This document shows positions 43,500 to 52,649 of a stretch of 64,000 nucleotides of DNA, piece by piece. A model generated the notes under the pieces. The model made no database searches, was not told the origin of the DNA, and saw only the letters and a list, made by a program, of their open reading frames with translations. A program made the position numbers and the translations under genes. Every line of letters starts with the position of its first letter. The first letter of the stretch is position 1. The stretch is from Sinorhizobium fredii NGR234 (GTDB taxonomy: Bacteria > Pseudomonadota > Alphaproteobacteria > Rhizobiales > Rhizobiaceae), in assembly GCF_000018545.1 (NCBI RefSeq), contig NC_012586.1:1612001-1676000 (forward strand). The letters are read 5' to 3'.

Positions 43500-44609
43500 A
43501 TGACTGAGACGATGCGCGCCGCGCGGCTGCACGCGGTCGGAGAACCGATGAGAATAGATGAGGTGGCGCGACCCGTGGCCACCGGAAGCGACGTTGTTGT
43601 CGAGGTCAAGGCCTGCGGCATGGTACCCAATCTCGCCAATGTGCTCGCGAACTGGGAAAACTGGTACCCGCAAATGCCCTTGCCGCCGCGTCCCGCGATT
43701 CATGGCCTCGATCCTTCGGGCATCGTCCATCAGGTCGGCGAGCAGGTCGTGGCGATCAAGCCTGGCGACCGGGTATATGTTAATCCGGGCCGTTTCTGCG
43801 GCGCCTGCCACGCCTGCACGTCTGGACGCCCGCAGGCCTGCGATCATTGGACGCTCGGCGGCTACTTCGGCTACAACCCTAAGAGCCTGGAGATGTTCAA
43901 ACGCTATCCCTACGGGGGGTTCAGCGAATATATGCTGGCGCCCCAGGCCCAAGTCATCAAGATTCCGGACAACATGTCCTTCGTGCAGGGCTCGCGGATG
44001 GGCTACCTCGGCACCTCCTACGCAGCCTTGAAAAAGTGCGGTCCTCTGATGGGGCGCTCGCTGATCATCAACGGCGCCACCGGGACGCTCGGCGTCGGCG
44101 CCACTCTTTTCGCGCTCGCGATGGGGGCCGGCAAGATCTATGCGGTCGCGCGTGGCGACGAATTGCTTACTCGGCTGAAGGCGCTTGCGCCGAACCGGAT
44201 CGAAACCTTTTCGAACCGGACCGGCTCGAGCGGTGACTTTGTGAAGGCCAGAACAGCCGGCGTGGGCGCCGATCTGATGCTCGATACGCTTGGTGCCAAG
44301 GCGCCGCTCGGATCCATGCTCGACGCCATGAAAGGCGTGCGCAGAGGTGGTCGCATCGTCAATATCGGCGGAACCGCCGGCGACCTTCCCGTCGACGTGA
44401 AATGGTGGATGGACGAGCAGATGGAGCTGATCGGCTCCGTCTGGTTCACCGCAGCCGAAGGGATGGAGATCGCCGCAATGGTCGAAAGCAAGGTCGTTGA
44501 CCTCTCCGTAATGGAGCCAATGGTCTGGCCGCTCGAAAGCATCAATGAGGCCATTTCCGGTGTCGCCTCGGGCGATGGCGGCTTCACCTACTACGCTGTT
44601 ACGATCTGA
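43500..44609 (+). CDS. Zinc-type MDR alcohol dehydrogenase
   Basis: A 369-residue medium-chain dehydrogenase. Structural-zinc cysteines sit in GRFCGACHACTSGRPQACDHW, and the cofactor-binding motif is NGATGTLGVGATLFALAMGAG. The catalytic-zinc site is unusual: KACGMVPNL in place of GxCGSD and HGLDPSG where most have GHE, so zinc ligation differs or the active site is specialised. GGGAGGA 6 nt before the ATG at 43500 sets the start. Divergent from the P450 and controlled by site G, it may oxidise an aromatic alcohol or aldehyde made by this pathway. Followed by a strong terminator. Confidence 0.88.
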   Translation: MTETMRAARLHAVGEPMRIDEVARPVATGSDVVVEVKACGMVPNLANVLANWENWYPQMPLPPRPAIHGLDPSGIVHQVGEQVVAIKPGDRVYVNPGRFCGACHACTSGRPQACDHWTLGGYFGYNPKSLEMFKRYPYGGFSEYMLAPQAQVIKIPDNMSFVQGSRMGYLGTSYAALKKCGPLMGRSLIINGATGTLGVGATLFALAMGAGKIYAVARGDELLTRLKALAPNRIETFSNRTGSSGDFVKARTAGVGADLMLDTLGAKAPLGSMLDAMKGVRRGGRIVNIGGTAGDLPVDVKWWMDEQMELIGSVWFTAAEGMEIAAMVESKVVDLSVMEPMVWPLESINEAISGVASGDGGFTYYAVTI

Positions 44610-44651
44610 GGGACGCTCAGCGCGTTCGGGGTAGCAATCGCTACGTACACA

Positions 44652-44681
44652 CCCCGCCCGGTGCCGCCGGGCGGGGTTTTT
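44652..44681 (+). terminator. Rho-independent terminator of the alcohol-dehydrogenase gene
   Basis: CCCCGCCCGG (44652-44661) pairs with CCGGGCGGGG (44667-44676), 5-nt loop, followed by five T residues. A textbook intrinsic terminator 43 nt after the stop codon. Confidence 0.9.
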
Positions 44682-44868
44682 GCATGTGTCTGGCGGACGT
44701 GTCACCCAAGGGCCCGCAAACGCTATTTGGCCATCGGCCCCTTGGGGGGCGCGCGAGAACGCGCGGGATGCGGGCCTCGGGTCATAAGGTCCGCCGTTGG
44801 AATGAGCCCACATTCAAGCCGTAAGTGCCTGGAGATGCCACCCGCTGGCCCGGCACACGCCGAAACGC

Positions 44869-44894
44869 AGATGCCCGCCTCGCGGCGGGCATCT
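44869..44894 (-). terminator. Hairpin downstream of pntB
   Basis: AGATGCCCGC (44869-44878) and GCGGGCATCT (44885-44894) form a perfect 10-bp stem with a 6-nt loop, 22 nt beyond the pntB stop. Read on the minus strand it is followed by GCGTTTC, a weak T run. Probable end of the LigK-to-pntB transcript. The rest of 44682-44868 shows no gene. Confidence 0.6.
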
Positions 44895-44915
44895 GTCTCA
44901 GGCTGGGTCTGAAGC

Positions 44916-46316
44916 TCAGTGATTGATCGCCTTGACAATCTCCTCGGTGACCTTCTTGGCGTCGCCCAAGAGCATCATCGTGCCGTCCTTGTAGAACAGC
45001 GTGTTGTCGATGCCGGCATAGCCGGAGCCGAGCGAGCGCTTGACGAACAGGCAGGTCTTGGCCTTGTCGACGTCGAGGATCGGCATGCCGTAGATCGGCG
45101 AGGTCTTGTCGTCGCGCGCCGCCGGGTTGGTGACGTCGTTGGCGCCGATGACATAGGCGACGTCGGCCTGGGCGAACTCGGAATTGATGTCCTCGAGCTC
45201 GAACACCTCGTCATAGGGGACGTTCGCCTCGGCGAGCAGCACGTTCATGTGCCCGGGCATGCGGCCGGCGACCGGATGGATCGCGTATTTGACTTCGACG
45301 CCGGCCTCCTTGAGCTTGTCGGCAAGTTCCCGGAGCGAGTGCTGCGCCTGCGCCACCGCCATGCCGTAGCCCGGCACGATGATCACCTTCGAGGCGTTCT
45401 GCATCAGGAAGGCGGCATCGTCGGCCGAGCCCTGCTTGACCGTCTTCTGCACGCCGCTGTCGTCCGCGGCGATCGCCGTCTCGCCGCCGAAGCCGCCGAG
45501 GATCACCGAGATGAAGGAGCGGTTCATGCCCTTGCACATGATGTAGGAGAGGATCGCCCCCGAGGAACCGACCAGCGCCCCGGTGATGATCAGCGCCAGG
45601 TTGCCGAGGGTGAAGCCGATACCGGCGGCCGCCCAGCCGGAATAGGAGTTCAGCATCGACACCACCACCGGCATGTCGGCGCCGCCGATCGGAACGATGA
45701 TCAGCACGCCGAGCGCCAGCGACAGAAGGACGATCGCCCAGAAATTGAAGTGGCTCTCGGTCAACGCCAGGCCGATGATGAAGAAGACGACGAGGGCGGC
45801 GAGCGCCAGGTTGATCAGATGGCGGTAGGGCAAAAGGATCGGCTTGCCGGACATCCGGCCGTCGAGCTTGAGGAAGGCGATGATCGATCCGGTGAAGGTG
45901 ATCGCGCCGATCGCCACGCCGAGCGCCATCTCGACGAGCGCCTGGGCATGGATCGAGCCCACTTCGCCGATGCCGAAGGAGGACGGCGCGTAGAGCGCCC
46001 CGGCCGCGACCAGCACCGCGGCAAGACCGACCAGCGAATGGAAGCCGGCGACGAGCTGCGGCATCGCCGTCATCGGGATGCGCTTGGCGATGTAGGCACC
46101 GACGCCGCCGCCGAGCGCGAGGCCGAGAACGATCAACAGCAAACCGCCGATCGACGGCCCGGCCAAAAGCAGCGTCGTGACGATGGCAATGGCCATGCCC
46201 ACCATGCCGTAGGCATTGCCCTTGCGACTGGTGGTCGGATGCGAGAGACCGCGGAGCGCCATGATGAACAGCACGCCGGAGACGAGATAGAGGAAGGCTG
46301 CAAAGTTCGCGTTCAT
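44916..46316 (-). CDS. pntB: Proton-translocating NAD(P) transhydrogenase subunit beta
   Basis: A 466-residue inner-membrane subunit: about nine helices, then the NADP(H)-binding domain III with VIIVPGYGMAVAQAQHSLRE, HPVAGRMPGHMNVLLAEANV and the end KRSLGSGYAGIDNTLFYK. It uses the proton gradient to reduce NADP+ with NADH, together with both alpha genes upstream. The ATG at 46316 is correct; a longer frame runs into pntAb. Third and last of the pnt genes, which follow a ferredoxin gene. Confidence 0.95.
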   Translation of the reverse strand: MNANFAAFLYLVSGVLFIMALRGLSHPTTSRKGNAYGMVGMAIAIVTTLLLAGPSIGGLLLIVLGLALGGGVGAYIAKRIPMTAMPQLVAGFHSLVGLAAVLVAAGALYAPSSFGIGEVGSIHAQALVEMALGVAIGAITFTGSIIAFLKLDGRMSGKPILLPYRHLINLALAALVVFFIIGLALTESHFNFWAIVLLSLALGVLIIVPIGGADMPVVVSMLNSYSGWAAAGIGFTLGNLALIITGALVGSSGAILSYIMCKGMNRSFISVILGGFGGETAIAADDSGVQKTVKQGSADDAAFLMQNASKVIIVPGYGMAVAQAQHSLRELADKLKEAGVEVKYAIHPVAGRMPGHMNVLLAEANVPYDEVFELEDINSEFAQADVAYVIGANDVTNPAARDDKTSPIYGMPILDVDKAKTCLFVKRSLGSGYAGIDNTLFYKDGTMMLLGDAKKVTEEIVKAINH

Positions 46317-46326
46317 CGGCCCCGCC

Positions 46327-46737
46327 TCACTTTTCTTTCTTCTTGTACATGGCGAGCATGCGCTGGGTGACGAGGAAGCCGCCGAAGATGTTGACGGAAG
46401 CAAGCACCAGCGCCACGAAGCCGAAGCCGGTGGCAAGCCCGGAAGCGGAGATCCCGACGGCCAAGAGCGCGCCGACGACGATCACCGATGAGATCGCGTT
46501 GGTCACCGCCATCAGCGGCGTGTGCAGCGCCGGCGTCACCGACCAGACGACGTAATAGCCGACGAAGATCGCCAGCACGAAGATCGCCAGGCGGAAGACA
46601 AAAGGATCGATAGCGCCGCCGGTGGCGCCATGGGCAACCGCCCCGGCCGCATCCGGCACGTATTCGGCGGCGGTCCTGACCGCCTCGACCGCCCGTTCAA
46701 GGTCGGTCAGTGCCTTGTCCAACAGTTCGTTCGCCAT
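46327..46737 (-). CDS. pntAb: NAD(P) transhydrogenase subunit alpha part 2 (membrane domain)
   Basis: A 136-residue protein with three or four membrane helices ([57 protein letters not shown]). It is the membrane part of PntA, separate from the NAD-binding part as in other alphaproteobacteria. The ATG at 46737 overlaps the stop of pntAa (TGATG). Confidence 0.94.
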   Translation of the reverse strand: MANELLDKALTDLERAVEAVRTAAEYVPDAAGAVAHGATGGAIDPFVFRLAIFVLAIFVGYYVVWSVTPALHTPLMAVTNAISSVIVVGALLAVGISASGLATGFGFVALVLASVNIFGGFLVTQRMLAMYKKKEK

Positions 46738-47891
46738 CACTTTTCCCCCTCATTCGTGCCGCCGAAGGCCGGATGCACCACGGCGCCGCCATAGGTCAGC
46801 GCCGTTGCCTTGACGAGTTCGTCCTCCATGTTCACCGCCAGCCGCTTTTCCTCCTTGGAGACCATCGTCTCCAAAAAGGTGACGAGGTTCTTGGCATAAA
46901 GGAGCGAGGCGGAGGCGGCGATGCGGCCCGGCACGTTGAGGTGCCCGACGACCTTGACGCCGGCGACCTCCGTCACCTTGCCGGCTTCTGCCCCCTCGAC
47001 GTTGCCGCCGCGCTCGACGGCGAGGTCGACGACGACCGAGCCGGGCTTCATCGAATGGAGCATTTCGCGGGTGACGAGCCGCGGCGCCGGGCGGCCGGGG
47101 ATCAGCGCCGTAGTGATGACGATGTCCTGCTTGGAAATGTGATCGGCGACGAGTGCGGCCTGCTTGGCCTGATACTCCTTCGACATCTCCTTGGCATAGC
47201 CGCCGGCGGTTTCGGCCGCCTTGAACTCCTCGTCCTCGACGGCGATGAACTTGGCGCCGAGCGAGGCGACCTGTTCCTTGGCCGCCGGACGGACGTCGGT
47301 TGCCGAGACGACGGCGCCCAAGCGCCTTGCAGTGGCGATCGCCTGCAGGCCGGCAACGCCGGCGCCCATGACGAACACCTTCGCGGCCGGCACCGTGCCG
47401 GCCGCAGTCATCATCATCGGCAGCGCCCGATCATATTCGTGGGCCGCATCGATCACCGCCTGATAACCGGCGAGGTTCGCCTGCGAGGAAAGCACGTCCA
47501 TCGATTGCGCCCGGGTGATGCGCGGCATCAACTCCATGGCGAAGGCGGTTACGCCGGCGTTGGCCATGGCGGCGATCGCCTCCGCGTTGCCGTAAGGGTC
47601 CATGATGGCGATGACGAGCGCGCCCGGCTTGTAGGCGGCGATCTCCCCGGCGATCGGGCGGCGGACCTTCAGGATGACGTCGGCGGTCTTGGCATCGGCG
47701 GCGCTCCCGATCCGGGCGCCGGCCTTCTCGAACTCAGCATCCGGAATGCGCGAACAGCGGCCTGCTCCGGCCTCCACGACTACCTCAAGGCCGAACGACA
47801 GGATTTTCTTCACCGTCTCAGGCGAGCCCGCTACGCGCGGCTCGTCGGGACTGCTTTCCCTTGCAATGTAAACACTTACACTCACCGTCAC
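46737..47891 (-). CDS. pntAa: NAD(P) transhydrogenase subunit alpha part 1 (NAD-binding)
   Basis: A 384-residue cytoplasmic subunit homologous to alanine dehydrogenase: [20 protein letters not shown] at the start, the Rossmann motif [20 protein letters not shown], and [17 protein letters not shown]. The start is a GTG; the second GTG at 47885 is better spaced from GGAGG. Only 55 nt separate it from the ferredoxin stop, without a terminator, so it is probably read through from the LigK-cupin-reductase-ferredoxin operon. Confidence 0.94.
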   Translation of the reverse strand: MTVSVSVYIARESSPDEPRVAGSPETVKKILSFGLEVVVEAGAGRCSRIPDAEFEKAGARIGSAADAKTADVILKVRRPIAGEIAAYKPGALVIAIMDPYGNAEAIAAMANAGVTAFAMELMPRITRAQSMDVLSSQANLAGYQAVIDAAHEYDRALPMMMTAAGTVPAAKVFVMGAGVAGLQAIATARRLGAVVSATDVRPAAKEQVASLGAKFIAVEDEEFKAAETAGGYAKEMSKEYQAKQAALVADHISKQDIVITTALIPGRPAPRLVTREMLHSMKPGSVVVDLAVERGGNVEGAEAGKVTEVAGVKVVGHLNVPGRIAASASLLYAKNLVTFLETMVSKEEKRLAVNMEDELVKATALTYGGAVVHPAFGGTNEGEK

Positions 47892-47946
47892 CTACCTCCG
47901 GGCGGTAATGGATCACTGATTGGAGAGATACGCCCCGGCGAAGAGG

Positions 47947-48264
47947 TCAGTCTTCCGGTGCCAGCGTCACGATCATGCCCGCAAGCTCCGCAGTGAAACG
48001 TACCTGGCAGGACAGCCGCGATTGCGGTCGCCGGTGATCCGAACTGTCGAGCAGATCGTCTTCATCGACGGAGAGCGACGGTAGATGTTCCTGGAAATCG
48101 TCATCGACATAGACGTGACAGGTGGCACAGGAACAGCAGCCGCCACAAAGCGCCAGCAATTCGTCCACGCCCGCATCGCGGATATGCTCCATGATCGAGA
48201 TTCCATCGCGCCCCTCGACGGGCACGATCTGTCCGTTTCGCGAGATCACCGTAAAATTCGACAT
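47947..48264 (-). CDS. [2Fe-2S] ferredoxin, putidaredoxin type
   Basis: A 105-residue ferredoxin. The cluster ligands are Cys40, Cys46, Cys49 and Cys86 ([10 protein letters not shown], and LSCQV), the C-x5-C-x2-C...C spacing of adrenodoxin/putidaredoxin-type proteins. Two extra Cys (43, 44) lie in the loop. It starts 29 nt after the reductase stop and would pass single electrons from that reductase to the P450. Confidence 0.94.
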   Translation of the reverse strand: MSNFTVISRNGQIVPVEGRDGISIMEHIRDAGVDELLALCGGCCSCATCHVYVDDDFQEHLPSLSVDEDDLLDSSDHRRPQSRLSCQVRFTAELAGMIVTLAPED

Positions 48265-48293
48265 TTAAACCTCCCACATCGCTCTCGTGTGCT

Positions 48294-49508
48294 TCACGCA
48301 AGGGCCAGCGATTTCAGTCTGATGCTGTTGTTTGCCAGGACGTCCGGACTGACGCGCGCGCGCCTTTCGACCAGCATTCGGCCTTCGACGTAGTCCCTGA
48401 CGCTATTGATGCAGTCCAGGGCGATCACCGCACCCTCGCGGAGATAGACGATACTGAAGCTGCGGGTGTTGGGATCGCCGCGCACCACCGTCCTGTCGAA
48501 GCCGGCGGAAAGACCCACGGTCTGAAGCCGGAGGTCGTACTGGTTCGACCAGAACCAGGGCGTTGCGCTGTAAGGCGTCAATTCCCCGCAAAGCGTCTTT
48601 GCCACGGCAGTGGCCTGATCATGGGCATTCTGCACGGACTCGATCCGCAGGCCGTGGGCGCTCTTGACCCGGGCGCAGTCGCCGACCGCGAACACGTCCG
48701 GCAGACTTGTCCGGCAATGCTCGTCGACGTCGAGGCCGTTCTCTCCCGACGCTCCGGCCTCGATCAGCGGTTCGACACAAGGCACGATACCGATGCCGAC
48801 GATCGCGATATCCGCAGGAAGCGTCACACCATCCTTCAAGAGAACGCCAGTGAGGCGTCCCTCGCTACCGACGAACTTGTCGACACCGGTCTCGAGCCTG
48901 ATTTCGACGCCGTGGTCACGGTGCTCCCTCTCATAGAAACGAGACAGCGGTTCCGCCGCGACACGGGCAAGCACCCTGTTCATCGCTTCGACGACGGTCA
49001 CCGTCTTTCCGAGCTTGGTTAGCGCGGCCGCGGCCTCGAGCCCGATGTAACCGCCGCCGACGACCACCACTCCTTCCGCGCTGGCAAGATCCTTCACGAG
49101 CCGGTCCACATCCGAGCGTGTCCGGACCGCGTGGATGCCTTGAAGATCATGACCGGGGCAGGACATCCGGCGCGGGCGCCCGCCAGCGGACCAGATGAGG
49201 TAGCCGTAACTGTAGGTGGCACCGTCCGCGCAAAGGACCTGCTTCTCCTTCGCGTGGACCTTGACGACTTCGTGCCCGAGCAGCAGGTCGATGCTGCGCG
49301 ACGTCCAGAACTCAGCCGGCCGGATCAGAATGCGGTCGAAGGTCTTGCCACCAAGGAGATAATCCTTGGAGAGGGGCGGACGTTCATAAGGCGGATCCCG
49401 GTCTTCGCTGAGGATTCCGATCGATCCTTGGAAGCCGTTCTGACGAAGCGACGTCGCTGCCTGGGCGCCCCCGTGCCCGCTTCCGACGATGAGGCAATCG
49501 TAATGCAT
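48294..49508 (-). CDS. FAD-dependent ferredoxin reductase, putidaredoxin-reductase type
   Basis: A 404-residue flavoprotein with FAD motif LIVGSGHGGAQAATSLR, the class motif PPYERPPLSKDYLLG, the NAD-binding motif VVVVGGGYIGLEAAAAL, and DVFAVGDCARV near the C-terminal third. It transfers electrons from NADH to the ferredoxin 29 nt downstream. The ATG at 49508 follows GGAGGGCG. GcoA from actinomycetes uses a fused reductase instead; here the class-I three-component layout is present. Confidence 0.93.
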   Translation of the reverse strand: MHYDCLIVGSGHGGAQAATSLRQNGFQGSIGILSEDRDPPYERPPLSKDYLLGGKTFDRILIRPAEFWTSRSIDLLLGHEVVKVHAKEKQVLCADGATYSYGYLIWSAGGRPRRMSCPGHDLQGIHAVRTRSDVDRLVKDLASAEGVVVVGGGYIGLEAAAALTKLGKTVTVVEAMNRVLARVAAEPLSRFYEREHRDHGVEIRLETGVDKFVGSEGRLTGVLLKDGVTLPADIAIVGIGIVPCVEPLIEAGASGENGLDVDEHCRTSLPDVFAVGDCARVKSAHGLRIESVQNAHDQATAVAKTLCGELTPYSATPWFWSNQYDLRLQTVGLSAGFDRTVVRGDPNTRSFSIVYLREGAVIALDCINSVRDYVEGRMLVERRARVSPDVLANNSIRLKSLALA

Positions 49509-49572
49509 CGCGCCCTCCTCCGGCAGCGTGAATTGCACATGTGTTGATTTCCGCGCGTGCGAGCGATGTTGC

Positions 49573-50130
49573 TCAGGAACGCGCTGCTCCAATCAGGACG
49601 AAGGCCATCGTTGCCGGCGACGTCCCTTTATTTCGCCAGGCATGGCGTGTGCCGCACTGGATCGCGACGTCGCCTTGCCGCAGATTGACCTCCGCCCCGT
49701 CATCGAGCTCCAGCCAGATCTCGCCTTCGAGCACGATGTCGTAGTCGATCGAGTCCGTCGTGTGCATCCCGGGGTTTTCGCGTTCGAAGAGTTCCGCGAG
49801 CCCAGGAAGGTGGACCTGCTGCTCCGCATCCGCCGCTGCGGGATCGAAGGACGGGTCCGCCATCACCGAGTCCGGCGGGAAACGAACGATCATCAAGCGC
49901 GTTTCGCCGGCCGAAGGGGTAATTCGGGTCCCGGGCAGAGCGGGGTCCGAACCATCCAGCGGCAACTCCGGACCGGCCGGCGTCGCCCAGCAGACCGACG
50001 TCATGAAACCGGGGATCGATGCATGCAGGTGCGCATTCGGCACGAGATCGTCGCTGACGAAGACGGAGCGGCCATTGCGGATGCCCGTCACGACCCGTCG
50101 CGGCACGGCTGATTTGCTCTCAGTCGACAT
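49573..50130 (-). CDS. Cupin-domain protein
   Basis: A 185-residue protein with a C-terminal beta-barrel cupin: [20 protein letters not shown] followed by [15 protein letters not shown]. The first motif lacks the G-x5-H-x-H histidines ([14 protein letters not shown] has a single His), so metal binding is in doubt. Its start overlaps the end of LigK by 11 nt, with GGAGGAAGGAC as ribosome site. Cupins of this type accompany catabolic genes as isomerases, tautomerases or regulators; a tautomerase for oxalomesaconate would fit the gap in the pathway but is only a suggestion. Confidence 0.82.
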   Translation of the reverse strand: MSTESKSAVPRRVVTGIRNGRSVFVSDDLVPNAHLHASIPGFMTSVCWATPAGPELPLDGSDPALPGTRITPSAGETRLMIVRFPPDSVMADPSFDPAAADAEQQVHLPGLAELFERENPGMHTTDSIDYDIVLEGEIWLELDDGAEVNLRQGDVAIQCGTRHAWRNKGTSPATMAFVLIGAARS

Positions 50131-50794
50131 AGACGAGTCCTTCCTCCGCGAGCTTCCGGCGCATGTTGTTGACGTCGAGGCTGAGTTCGCCCGCCGCATA
50201 ACGCAGCCGCTTCTCCTCCTCCATCTTCTCCCGCGCACGCCCCTTCTCGAGCACCATCGCCGCGTCCTCGGCGGGAACCACGCAGACGCCATCGTCATCG
50301 GCGACGATGACGTCGCCCGGGTTGATCAGGCATCCGGCACAGACGATCGGCACCTGGACATTGGCCAAGGTCTCCTTGACCGTCCCTTGGGCGGAGATGG
50401 CTTTCGACCACACGGGGAATTGCATTTCCGTCAGGGTGGCGACGTCACGTACGCCTGCATCTATGATCAGGCCGTGGATACCGAGCGCCTTGGCGGACGT
50501 CGCCAGGAGATCGCCGAAATAGCCGTCGTCGCAGGGCGATGTCGGCGTGACTACGAGAATGTCTCCCGGGCGGGCCTCGCCCAGCGCCACGTGGATCATC
50601 CAGTTGTCCCCGGGAGCGACCTCGCAGGTCAGCGCGTTGCCGGCAATCTTTGCGCGCCGATAGATCGGCCGCATATGGGGCGCAAGCAGGCCTCGTCTCC
50701 CCTGCGCCTCATGCACGGTAGCAACCCCAAGGGCACCGAGCCCGCGGACGATCGCATCGTCCATCCGCTTTATGTTCCGTATCACTTTCGCCAT
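50120..50794 (-). CDS. ligK: 4-carboxy-4-hydroxy-2-oxoadipate aldolase, LigK-like
   Basis: A 224-residue RraA-fold aldolase. LigK splits 4-carboxy-4-hydroxy-2-oxoadipate into pyruvate and oxaloacetate and decarboxylates oxaloacetate. Motifs: [41 protein letters not shown], and the active-site IDAGVRD with Arg116 and Asp117, then [20 protein letters not shown]. The CHA/HMG aldolase subgroup of RraA is indicated by the PGDNWMIHV and [12 protein letters not shown] phrases. First gene of the operon that continues with cupin, reductase, ferredoxin and pnt; promoter and TetR-type operator at 50853-50890. Confidence 0.9.
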   Translation of the reverse strand: MAKVIRNIKRMDDAIVRGLGALGVATVHEAQGRRGLLAPHMRPIYRRAKIAGNALTCEVAPGDNWMIHVALGEARPGDILVVTPTSPCDDGYFGDLLATSAKALGIHGLIIDAGVRDVATLTEMQFPVWSKAISAQGTVKETLANVQVPIVCAGCLINPGDVIVADDDGVCVVPAEDAAMVLEKGRAREKMEEEKRLRYAAGELSLDVNNMRRKLAEEGLVYVD

Positions 50795-50852
50795 GACGCC
50801 CCTCCCGCGGCAATCACTCCTGGAGAATCTGCAAGCCTCCCCAGCAATTTAG

Positions 50853-50890
50853 AATACCATTCAGTATCTGAATTCTATTCGGAATGTCAA
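50853..50890 (-). promoter_or_regulatory. ligK-operon promoter with TetR-type operator (site E)
   Basis: Operator AATACCATTCAGTATC at 50853-50868. Minus-strand TTGACA (50890-50885), 17 nt, ATACTG (50867-50862): the same promoter/operator layout as the other sites. It lies 59 nt upstream of ligK and only 22 nt from the IS target duplication, so the insertion spared it. Confidence 0.75.
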
Positions 50891-50911
50891 CCTCCATTCG
50901 TATGGAAATGG

Positions 50912-50920
50912 CTAGACTAG
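50912..50920. repeat. Left 9-bp target-site duplication of the IS
   Basis: CTAGACTAG, repeated in direct orientation at 52583-52591 on the other side of the element. Confidence 0.8.
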
Positions 50921-52582
50921 TGCCCATCCATAAACGCCTGTTTTTCTGCGGTTTTGCAAGGTTGTTTGCCGGCTGACATCGTTTCTTGGGACGCGTGATG
51001 GCACAAGGCGGCGCAGGTTATGGCCCGAAGAGCGATCTGGCGGCAATGGGTCATGGGGTATCGGCCGACGCTCGCCGGCCTTGCTCTGAACGCCACCGGA
51101 TCAGGAGCGTCAGGTCGGCCTGAGGCGGGCGAAGAGGGCGAGATTGTAAGCGACCACCGAGGACCAGACATAAGCCTTGAAGTGGTCGAGCCCACGCCAG
51201 GTGCAGCGCCCCAAGCCATAAGCGCGTTTCAGGCAAGAGATGCCGGCCTCGATGCCGGCGCGGAAGTTGCGCAGCTTGCGATAGACCCAGCGGCTGCTGA
51301 CCATGTCTTCGATGCTGAGGCCGCGCTTCTTGTGGAAGGCCATGTCGCGGATGCCGCGGGCTTTGGCTCCGCTCAGGTTTTCGCGGCTGGCATAGCCGCC
51401 GTCGGCCGCCGCCTGACGCGGCGGCTCGCCGTAAAAGGCGATGTGGCGTTCCAGCATCGGCAGCAAGCGCTCGCTGTCGGTCGGATTGCCGGCTTCGATG
51501 ACGAGGTCGAGGATCAGTCCGCTTCTGCCGGTGGTCAGATTGAGTTTGTGGCCGTAGTCGACGTCGCGGCTGCCCTTGACGATGATGTCGGCATGCGGCT
51601 CGAACAGGCTCACCAGCTTCTCGCCGGCAGGGACCGGCTCCCCGACCAGGACCCGCTGTTCGGTCTGGGCGATGATCCGCTCGATCAGCGGCCGGTAATG
51701 GCGGAGTTGGGCCTGCCACAGTGCGCCGGCCGGGCCCGCCGTCAGCGGCACCTGTTCACTGGCCTGCTGCAGATAACTCAAAGTCGTGTGCGTGATCTTG
51801 AGCAGTTCGCGATAGTGCCTGATTCGTTTGGGGCGGCCGCGGGTATATTCGATCGCCCGAGCCCGCTTCTTTGCCGCGCGGCGATGGTCGTGCCATGGGA
51901 TGGCGCTACCCAGCGCCTCGGCCTGCTGCAACAGCCGCACCGTCACCCGGACAGCGTCCCATAACAGGCTGCTGTCGCTCGGTTCATGTATCGGTGCGGC
52001 GGTGACGGTGCTGTCCACGCGCACGACCTTGCCACTTTCCAGCTTCTCCTGCCGGGCGCTCGCCAGCAGCACCCCGTTGATCTCTTCAAAGGTTTGCGCC
52101 CGGATCGCGCTGATCGTCTTGTGCAAGACCGACTTCTTCGGGTTCCAGCCCCACGGCAGCCGGGCAAACGCCCGGAACGAGGCGGAGTCTTCGAGATGGA
52201 AGGCCAGTTCCTGGTAACTCAACTGGCGATGCTGCTTGAGCAGCGCGCAGCGCAGCACAGCCTCGGCTGGTAGCCCCTCGCGGCCGGTCTGTCTGAGACC
52301 ATGCCGGCGCAGGTCCCCCGCCACCAGCCCGAGCAACTCGCCATGCTCATCCAGCCATTCCGACATCGCCTTCAGTTCACGACCGATCTCGTGTTCGGCG
52401 AAAAGATCAAATATGCTGGCTTGGACGGTGCGTTCTTGGCGCATTGTCGGCTCCGGCGGTTACGGGTTTGTCTTTAGAATCAGTAGCTTGATCTAAAGTA
52501 TACCTGAAACCGCCGGGCTTTGCCCGCGCAGATATCGCGATTCACCCAATAATTTCAGCAGTTTACCGTTTGTGGACGGGCA
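50921..52582 (-). mobile_element. Complete insertion sequence, 1662 bp (ISNCY-like)
   Basis: The ends are TGCCCATCCATAAACG (50921-50936) and its inverted partner at 52567-52582 (TGCCCGTCCACAAACG when reversed), 14 of 16 identical. A 9-bp direct repeat CTAGACTAG flanks it. One transposase gene fills most of it. Intact ends, duplications and gene point to a fairly recent insertion. It sits between the ligK promoter and the terminator of the ABC-transporter operon. Confidence 0.88.
51110..52444 (-). CDS. IS transposase (DDE type, probably ISNCY family)
   Basis: A 444-residue transposase, full length. N-terminal region with QASIFDLFAEHEIGRELKAM and YQELAFHLEDSASFRAFARL, DDE catalytic core with VVRVDSTVTAAPIH (first Asp), a central ADGGYASRENLSGAKARG (second Asp), and AGIEAGISCLKRAYGLGRC (Glu). 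These resemble proteins labelled ISNCY family in rhizobia and Burkholderia. No frameshift seen. Confidence 0.92.
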   Translation of the reverse strand: MRQERTVQASIFDLFAEHEIGRELKAMSEWLDEHGELLGLVAGDLRRHGLRQTGREGLPAEAVLRCALLKQHRQLSYQELAFHLEDSASFRAFARLPWGWNPKKSVLHKTISAIRAQTFEEINGVLLASARQEKLESGKVVRVDSTVTAAPIHEPSDSSLLWDAVRVTVRLLQQAEALGSAIPWHDHRRAAKKRARAIEYTRGRPKRIRHYRELLKITHTTLSYLQQASEQVPLTAGPAGALWQAQLRHYRPLIERIIAQTEQRVLVGEPVPAGEKLVSLFEPHADIIVKGSRDVDYGHKLNLTTGRSGLILDLVIEAGNPTDSERLLPMLERHIAFYGEPPRQAAADGGYASRENLSGAKARGIRDMAFHKKRGLSIEDMVSSRWVYRKLRNFRAGIEAGISCLKRAYGLGRCTWRGLDHFKAYVWSSVVAYNLALFARLRPT

Positions 52583-52591
52583 CTAGACTAG
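52583..52591. repeat. Right 9-bp target-site duplication of the IS
   Basis: CTAGACTAG, identical and in the same orientation as 50912-50920. Confidence 0.8.
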
Positions 52592-52601
52592 CGAAGAACA
52601 C

Positions 52602-52626
52602 AAAAAAGGGGCGCCCTGAGCGCCCC
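52602..52626 (-). terminator. Rho-independent terminator of the Liv-type operon
   Basis: GGGGCGC (52608-52614) pairs with GCGCCCC (52620-52626) around a 5-nt loop; on the minus strand the stem is followed by six T residues (AAAAAA at 52602-52607 on the plus strand). It lies 23 nt beyond the stop of the binding-protein gene and 11 nt from the IS target site. Confidence 0.88.
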
Positions 52627-52649
52627 CTTCACGATGTATTGGATCGCAG

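Noticed and set aside
44919..46370. 483-codon open frame on the plus strand
   Set aside because: Antisense to pntB, whose sequence is unmistakable.
50120..50794. Reading the RraA-fold gene as the RNase E inhibitor RraA or a methyltransferase (MenG)
   Set aside because: [23 protein letters not shown] and the neighbouring LigJ partner on the same operator fit the CHA-aldolase branch better.
51020..51964. 314-codon plus-strand frame within the IS
   Set aside because: Antisense to the transposase; crosses the element without a start signal.
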